Source: Siphonodentalium dalli (taxonomy: Eukaryota; Mollusca; Scaphopoda; Gadilida; Siphonodentaliidae). From it: DNA of 64,000 nt. Numbering within the stretch: the stretch's first letter is position 1; the number at the start of each line of letters is the position of its first letter. Positions 57,635 through 64,000 of this stretch are shown here, in pieces. Location: contig CP136066.1 in the NCBI GenBank assembly GCA_032622095.1, positions 9,941,784 to 10,005,783 on the forward strand, read 5' to 3'. A program made the translations under genes and the position numbers. Below the pieces are notes generated by a model that was given only the letters and a program-made list of their open reading frames with translations, had not been told where the DNA came from and did not search any database.

Positions 57635-58140
57635 TACTAGCCGATGAGCCCGACGTTGTACGGGCTATTCAAAAACCAAATTTCAAGTCGATAGCTCCAC
57701 CCGTTTCCGAGATCTGGTCTGCGCATGCGCGAAGCTTGCGTCGCACGGGCTCGGCGACCCGATAAAATTTGTATTCGGGGCAAGATACATTCACATAGCA
57801 AATTTCAAGTCGATAGCTCCACCCGTTTCCGAGATCTGGTCTGCGCATGCGCGAAGCTTGCGTCGCACGGGCTTGGCGACCCGATAAAATTTGTATCCGG
57901 GGCAAGATACATTCACATAGCAAATTTCAAGTCGATAGCTCCACCCGTTTCCGAGATCTCGTCTGCGCATGCGCTGAACGGGCGTTGCACGGGCTCGCCA
58001 ATATGACAAGGACGACCGCCTGGTCAAACTACACACACGTACCAAGTTTGGTCCCGATCGGTCGAGAATCGTAGATTTGTATCAATGACATACAGACATA
58101 CAGACAGACAAACAAACAGAGGTCTTATATATATATGAGA
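57635..58140. mobile_element. SINE/non-LTR-like repeat with 126-bp internal tandem modules
   Basis: Three modules each with caaatttcaagtcgatagct, ccacccgtttccgagatctg, gtctgcgcatgcgcgaagct, tgcgtcgcacgggctcggcg. Ends in accaagtttggtcccgatcg and cagacatacagacagacaaa, a tail style seen in short non-LTR repeats. GC-rich island; frames on both strands run 75-93 codons without meaning. Confidence 0.55.
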
Positions 58141-59305
58141 CTAAAGCATCATTGATGGGTAGTTATCCCATAGGAAATGTTCAGATAATAAGTTTAACCC
58201 TTTATCCCATAGGAAATGTTCAGGTAATAAGTTTAACCCTTTCTATTCTAAAGACTCATTGATGGGTAGTTATCCAATAGGAAATGTTCAGATATTAAGT
58301 TTAACCCTTTCTTACTAAAGCATCATTGATGGGTAGTTATCCCATAGGAAATGTTCAGATAATAAGTTTAACCCTTTCTATACTAAAGCATCATTGATGG
58401 ATAGTTATCCCATAGGAAATGTTTAGATAATAAGTTTAACCCTTTCTATACTAAACATCATTGATGTTAGTTATCCCATAGGAAATGTTCAGATAAGAAG
58501 TTTAACCCTTTCTTACTAAAGCATCATTGATGGGTAGTTATCCCATAGGAAATGTTCACGTAATAAGTTTAACCCTTTCTATTCTAAAGCATCATTGATG
58601 GGTAGTTATCCGATAGGAAATGTTCAGATAATAAGTTTAACCCTTTATCCCATAGGAAATGTTCAGGTAATAAGTTTAACCCTTTCTATTCTAAGGACTC
58701 ATTGATGGGTAGTTATCCAATAGGAAATGTTCAGATATTAAGTTTAACCCTTTCTTACTAAAGCATCATTGATGGGTAGTTATCCCATAGGAAATGTTCA
58801 GATAATAAGTTAACCCTTTCTATACTAAAGCATCATTGATGGATAGTTATCCCATAGAAAATGTTTAGATAATAAGTTTAACCCTTTCTATACTAAAGCA
58901 TCATTGAGGAGTAGTTATCCCCTAGGAAATGTTCAGATAATAAGTTTAACCCTTTCTATACTAAAGCATCATTGATGGGTAGTTATCCCATAGGAAATGT
59001 TCAGATAATAAGTTTAACCCTTTCTATACTAAAGCATCATTGATGGGTAGTTATCCCATAGAAATGTTCAGATAATAAGTTAACCCTTTCTTACTAAAGC
59101 ATCATTGATGGGTAGTTATCCCATAGAAATGTTCAGATAATAAGTTAACCCTTTCTTACTAAAGCATCATTGATGGGTAGTTATCCCATAGAAATGTTCA
59201 GATAATAAGTTAACCCTTTCTATACTAAAGCATCATTGATGGGTAGTTATCCCATAGGAAATGTTCAGATAATAAGTTTAACCCTTTCTATACTAAAGCA
59301 TCAAT
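58140..59305. repeat. ~68-bp minisatellite in intron 1
   Basis: About 17 units of tttctatactaaagcatcat, tgatgggtagttatcccata, ggaaatgttcagataataag, tttaaccc, with shortened variants. Confidence 0.95.
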
Positions 59306-59640
59306 AAACCCTAGAAACCAATGACCCCTAGAAACCAATGACCCCTAGAAACCAATGAACCCTAGAAACCAATGAACCCTAGAAACCAATGACCCCTAGA
59401 AACCAATGAACCCTAGAAACCAATGACCCCTAGAAACCAATAAATCCTAGAAACAAATGAACCCTTGAAACAAATGAACCCTTGAAACCAATGACACCTA
59501 GAAACCAATAAACCCTAGAAACCAATGAACCCTAGAAACCAATGACCCCTAGAAACCAATGACCCCTAGAAACAAATGAACCCTTGAAACAAATGAACCC
59601 TTGAAACCAATGAACCCTAGAAACCAATGAACCCTACATG
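59305..59640. repeat. 16-bp minisatellite
   Basis: About 21 units of ccctagaaaccaatga (variants cccttgaaacaaatga). Directly abuts the 68-bp array. Confidence 0.95.
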
Positions 59641-59689
59641 TATTTGCCTGACGAAGGACCTTACTGACCAAGCCAATGGGGCCCCTTCT

Positions 59690-60127
59690 TTAGTGTGCCT
59701 GTCATTTGCAGAATGAGGTCCTAAAGGGTTAATTTAGCATCGCTATCCCACATAGTGGGCTAGCATCAACAAATCCATCCTTTGGGGACCTCATTCTGTT
59801 TAGGCCGCTGGAAAGTTTCTTTATTTTCAAATTTTATAGAAACCTATTCACAAAGATTCTATTTCTTTTTTAGTTTAGTTTTTCTATATCCCCAAATTGG
59901 CAGATGACATATTGCATGATCGAGGTTCCCAATGGGTGTACATTACAATATTCATCATTTGGGAACTTAAATCTGAGTCTACGTCTCCCATAGCAGATGA
60001 GGCCATGCAGAATGAGGTCCACAGAGGGTGAATTTGGTGATACTAGCCCTCTATGTGGGATAGCATCACTAAATTCACCCTCTGGAGGTCTCATTCTGCA
60101 AATAACAGGTGCACTAAACTCAGTCTT
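59690..60127. mobile_element. hAT-type MITE, long subfamily
   Basis: tttagtgtgcctgtcatttg ... ggtgcactaaactcagtctt; two cores, body inverted relative to 57122. Left terminus degraded. Confidence 0.82.
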
Positions 60128-60219
60128 GGACCCATTAAAGACATACATGTATTATGTACTTGTTCGGGTGCGTGAAACTGGTAAATTAGTATTCAGGTGC
60201 TATGCCAACTGGAGGAATG

Positions 60220-60905
60220 TAGTATTCTACTATCGTCACCGAAAGTCTCAAGCAAATCGACCGTACCACTCTATAGAATACATTGCCTGAACTACGCTAA
60301 ATTGTAAATATTTACCACTCGAATCGGGACACTTCTATCGGCGATAAACTAACGAAAACGATTTTGCTAGGATAGGATAGGATAGGATATTTTATTTCAA
60401 TATACACATATTAATACATGATACATTTGACAAATATTACATTGTACATGTATATTCGAGGGGGTGGCATAGTCAGGCTAGACTGTCTTACTGCCGCCCC
60501 CTTAAAGACGAAAAGATGTTACGATAGGCGGTCAGGGTTCATTTTACAATGCACGGCTAAATAATTATGTATCTCACAATGGTTGCATTTAACTGGATTA
60601 TATGCATGGAGGATATACGTCTAGATAAATCGATTATTGGTTACTCGATGGTTTGTCTCTTTCTTGTCAGTGAGATGTTCCTTGAAAGTCGAGTAGGAAT
60701 GTGTTGAGTGAGGTTGTGGATTGCGATATAGCGGAAGTCACTATTGACGAGCTATCGGCAGCCACTGCATTTAATTAATATATAAGAATGACGGTGGGTG
60801 TTGTCAATTTAGATAAAATATTTGTAAAATTAACTACTCTGAACAATATTATTCTCCATTTCTCCATTTCTATTTGATCACCATACCGGAGTGTTTCACA
60901 TCACT
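60220..60905. mobile_element. Dispersed repeat K, copy 3, inverted and interrupted
   Basis: gaccgtaccactctatagaa, cctgaactacgctaaattgt, atttaccactcgaatcggga through cgattttgctagg, resuming at about 60755 and ending accggagtgtttcacatcac ttta (two parts). The gap holds the LINE-like insert. Confidence 0.7.
60365..60755 (-). mobile_element. LINE-like 3' fragment with TATCC microsatellite tail
   Basis: On the minus strand it ends ...GTATATTGAAATAAAATATC followed by (CTATC)n repeats, the kind of short tandem tail seen on some non-LTR retrotransposons. The rest has no reading frame I recognise. It interrupts repeat K, so it is the younger insertion. Confidence 0.45.
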
Positions 60906-60980
60906 TTAAACAAAACACATCATCTAGTTTTAAAATAAAACATGAATTAGTGCAAATTTCGTATTACTATAGTAACTTAC

Positions 60981-61091
60981 CTTCGTGCCAAGAACTTGTC
61001 TGATTTTACAAGCTTGATCTTTAAACTTTAGTAAGGTTTCCTCGAGCATCTGACAGCGTCCCTTCCAATCGATATCCTTCGGAGAATCCAT
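60981..61091 (-). CDS. PLEKHH1: PLEKHH1-like exon 1, start codon and first coiled coil
   Basis: Residues 1-37. The ATG has A at -3 and G at +4, a good initiation context, and the encoded DWKGRCQMLEETLLKFK and CKIRQVL segment lines up residue for residue with the vertebrate PLEKHH N-terminus (VDWxxRCxxLExQLxxFR..ASKIRxLL). It starts the coiled coil used for self- or partner association. The donor is a consensus AAG|GTAAGT, phase 0. The next exon is 26.6 kb away. A pyrimidine-poor acceptor-like ATATTACAG at about 61240 could begin a 5' leader exon running into this ATG, but I cannot show it. No convincing promoter element was seen upstream; 61.2-62.0 kb is mostly minisatellite. Confidence 0.93.
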
Positions 61092-61254
61092 ATTCAACGT
61101 TAATATTCTATAATGCAGGTAATAAGACGTGGACGAATCAGTTCATTATTTAACGGCCTGTGGTTTCACATTTTAGCACCTCCATTACTGCACCGGCTCT
61201 TGTATTAGTATCATTCTGTAACTGCTCCGAAACAATGTCCTGTAATATAAAACA

Positions 61255-61395
61255 AGAGGTTGAACCACAGTGCATGCTGGGATACTGCCACGGTGACGTA
61301 CATGTACCATGATGCATGCTGGGATACCGCCACGGTGACGTACATGTAACATGGTGCATGATGGGATACCCCCATGGTGACACACCATGGTGCTG
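61255..61395. repeat. ~44-bp tandem repeat upstream of exon 1
   Basis: Three units of gcatgctgggataccgccac, ggtgacgtacatgtaccatg. Confidence 0.88.
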
Positions 61396-61579
61396 GTATA
61401 CCCAGTATACCCCCCATCTTATGGGATGTGGGTATAATTATGTTGTTTGGCTGGGTTCACACATGTAACTATACATGTATTAAAGGACATACACTGTATC
61501 ACAACATTGCCAGTATATGTATGAGCAGATTGTTGAGTTGGCAAGTGATTCCAGAATACCCCCTCCCCACAACTACATG

Positions 61580-61980
61580 TACATGTGGGGAGTATAACTA
61601 CATGTGGGGAGTATAACTACATGTGGGGACGATAACTACATGTGGGGACTATACCTACATGTGGGGACTATAACTACATGTGGGGAGTATACATACATGT
61701 GGGGAGTATAACTACATGTGGGGAGTATAACTACATGTGGGGACTATAACTACATGTGGGGACTATACCTACATGTGGGGACTATAACTACATGTGGGGA
61801 GTATACATACATGCGGGGAGTATACATACATGCGGGGAGTATAACTACATGTGGGGAGTATAACTACATGTGGGGACTATACCTACATGTGGGGACTATA
61901 ACTACATGTGGGGACTATACCTACATGTGGGGACTATAACTACATGTGGGGACTATAACTACATGTGGAGAGCATAACTA
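61580..61980. repeat. 19-bp minisatellite upstream of exon 1
   Basis: About 20 units of ctacatgtggggactataa, some with gagtat or vectors such as acatacatgcgggga. It lies 0.5-0.9 kb 5' of the start codon, where a promoter or 5' leader could be. Confidence 0.95.
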
Positions 61981-62108
61981 CAGAAAAAGTTCTAAGCAGA
62001 ATAGGGTATTAATTAAAACACACAGTCAATTAGACTGGACTAACAATGTACATATGTACACAGAGAAGCATGATGTTAGAACAATTTACTGGTACACCAG
62101 TAGCCTGG

Positions 62109-62623
62109 TACAGTAATGCTCTAATTAATCAACTCCTCAACCACAGCAGAATTATGGGTAACTTTTCAGGATTTAGTCGGAAATATGGCTTGTTGCGATT
62201 CATCGGAAAGCTCTCGGGGAGAGCTTTCCGATGAATTTCAACAAGCCATATTTCTGACTAAATCCTGAAAAGTTACCATTTTAATAATTTTTTCTTATAT
62301 TCTTTAACAGACTTATTTTGTAGGTTTAGTGCCAGAGAATCTTACGTTTTTCATGGGCATCAAAATTATTACTATGAATACTTGGTGATAGTTTTGAGTT
62401 ATAACATGGCCCTAAGGTTTTAACCAGTTTGTTTTTAAATTCGCTATAGCATGCTTAAGCATACCCCAAAAAATTCAACCCAAAAAAAAACATTACATGT
62501 ATATAAAAAAACAAATAAACAAACAAATTGTTTTTAGGGCCGATTTTACATGGTAAATTATGGCCGATGAGATCGGCCCCTGGCACTGAAAGGGTTAAGG
62601 AGTCGATTAATTAGAGCATTACT
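62109..62623. mobile_element. Palindromic TA-flanked MITE split by a TTAA element
   Basis: tacagtaatgctctaattaa ... tcctgaaaagttacc, then foreign sequence, then TTAAggagtcgattaattag, agcattactgtta. The insert's right end (cccctggcactgaaagggTTAA) matches the 50416 element; its left end is deleted. Confidence 0.8.
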
Positions 62624-62776
62624 GTTACGTGTATGCTCATATTAGTGAGATTTAGTTCAGACTCAAAGACATGATGTTACTTTAAATCTTCCCACTATAA
62701 TTATGAGGTTTTTTGTTCAGCTATTTCATCCAAGGATTTTGACGACACACCAAACCATGCTTCTGTTTATGATCTT

Positions 62777-63229
62777 CAAGCCTTGAAATACATGTAGTAT
62801 GTCTGTCATTTGCAGATGCTATCCTGCAGAGGGGGGGGGGGGGGGGGGGGGGGGCTAGCATCACTAAATTTACCCTTTGGGTACATCATTCTTCTGAGGC
62901 CTCATCTTCTGGGAAGTATCTATAGTCTAAAACTTTTGTTACTTTTTCCCTTCTGTTCAGTTTCTATATCCCCTAATTTGCAGAATATATCCCCTGATTT
63001 GCAGAAGATAAAATGCATAATCGAGGTAACTAATGGGTGGATATTATCAACTTCAACTGGGGAACTCCAATTTGATTCCATAGCAGTTGAGACCTCAGAA
63101 GAATGAGGTTCCCAGAGGGTGAATTTGGTGATTCTGGGCCGCTGTGCGGGATAACATCACTAGATTCACCCTCTGGGGACCTCATTCTGCAAATGACAGA
63201 CACACTATGTACATGTACTTCAAGGCTTG
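62777..63229. mobile_element. hAT-type MITE, body-containing, with TSD and poly(G) loop
   Basis: caagccttgaaatacatgta ... gtacttcaaggcttg, flanked by ATGATCTT and ATGATCCT (7 of 8). In the left core the usual cccgcatagcggg loop is replaced by about 26 G (62828-62854). Confidence 0.85.
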
Positions 63230-63338
63230 ATGATCCTGAAGAACTAGTAAGAGTAGAGATAAAACAGGCACAATATTTGGTGTACCTTACTCCAGTCAGA
63301 GCAATTAACTATTTAAAAAAAAAAGAATCCAATCAAGA

Positions 63339-63957
63339 TACAGTAATGCCCTAAATAATCGACTCCTTATCCACAGCAGAATTATGGGTAATTTTTCAGG
63401 ATTTAGTCGGAAATATGGCTTGTTGCCATTCATCGGAAAGCTCACGGTGAGAGCTTTCCGATGAATGGCAACAAACCAGATTTCCGACTAAATCCTGAAA
63501 AATTTCCCATAATTCTGCTGTGGTTTAACCCTTTACCCAACAAACCGGCCAAAACCGGCCAAATAAAGCTTCAACAGCCTAAAATATCTTCGGTCTGTCT
63601 CAATAGAACCATACAAATATGGATATCATTGGAACCGGCTCCTTGACCACATTGTGATAGTTACAGTTATGCCCTGTGCCAATGCATTCTTTTATATATG
63701 CGAGTCGACCATAGGTCGCCTCGCATATATAAGAGAATGCATTGGCCTAAAAAAAATCTTTTTTTAACACTTTTTACCATTTTTTCTTACATTCTTTAAT
63801 AATTTTATAATTTTTAATGTGTTAAGCCAATGCATTCTCTTATATATGCGAGGCGACCTATGGTCGACTCGCATATATAAGAGAATGCATTGGCATAGGG
63901 CCGTACTGTTGGGTAAAGGGTTAAGGGTACATGTAGATTATTTAGGACATTACTGTA
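63339..63957. mobile_element. Palindromic TA-flanked MITE split by a complete piggyBac-like MITE
   Basis: tacagtaatgccctaaataa ... ttctgctgtggt, then TTAA element, then ggtacatgtagattatttag, gacattactgta. Split at the same TTAA site as the copy at 50247. Confidence 0.88.
63525..63924. mobile_element. TTAA-flanked piggyBac-like MITE, complete (400 bp), nested
   Basis: TTAA + ccctttacccaacaaaccgg ... ttgggtaaaggg + TTAA, containing two inverted palindromic cores at 63676 and 63827. Near-identical to 24021-24420. Confidence 0.9.
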
Positions 63958-64000
63958 CATGTACAGGTACAGGTATATAACAATTCCACGAAAACCACAG

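Noticed and set aside
61160-61239. 5' leader exon with coding continuation upstream of the ATG
   Set aside because: An acceptor-like site exists, but no conservation supports coding, and the ATG at 61091 has a good context and matches the family start.

Overview
The window is animal genomic DNA: AT-rich, almost all intronic, and packed with short non-autonomous DNA transposons and minisatellites. Coding density is very low, exons are small with consensus GT-AG junctions, a tRNA-derived SINE is present, and the recurrent acatgtacatgt motif and the 'aactctggtgaaaattgg' repeat resemble those I associate with bivalve molluscs. A lophotrochozoan, probably a bivalve, is my best guess; the phylum is an inference.

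Only one real gene is recognisable: the N-terminal half of a PLEKHH1/PLEKHH2 (MAX-1 family) orthologue on the minus strand. I reconstruct eleven consecutive coding exons with matching phases (676 codons), from the ATG at 61091 down to 2113. They encode an N-terminal coiled coil (exons 1-5), a large acidic/Ser-rich low-complexity exon (exon 6), a conserved linker (exons 7-9) and the start of the first PH domain (exons 10-11). The rest of PH1, PH2, MyTH4 and FERM must lie beyond the left edge. Intron 1 alone is 26.6 kb (34385-60980).

The most striking feature is that four large minisatellites in this gene are amplified copies of its own exon/intron junctions: the donor of exon 2 (33411-34384, 48-bp unit), the donor of exon 5 (25387-26911, 61-bp unit), the acceptor of exon 6 (19949-23255, 22/46/64-bp units) and the donor of exon 9 (about 4610-5525, about 38-bp unit). 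A fifth junction (donor of exon 4) is present as a two-copy duplication. In every case the authentic junction is the terminal unit (or, at exon 5, is joined to the array by degenerate copies), the array grows into the intron, and every unit carries the splice site in the gene's orientation.

The rest is repeats. (1) A hAT-type MITE family with TIR CAAGCCTTGAAATAG and 8-bp target duplications, about 19 copies or fragments, in two subfamilies. (2) A nearly perfect palindromic TA-flanked MITE with ends CAGTAATGCCC, 9 copies or fragments. (3) piggyBac-like TTAA-flanked MITEs, in two or three types. (4) A roughly 70-bp palindromic core (gcattctcttatatatgcg) reused inside several otherwise different elements. 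(5) Nested insertions that can be ordered by target-site duplications, e.g. 63339-63957 and 29982-31098. (6) Several further intronic or flanking minisatellites (28140, 31903, 38395, 40270, 43395, 46790, 58140, 59305, 61580). Tandem arrays occupy roughly a quarter of the window. No other protein-coding gene, rRNA or tRNA gene was found.
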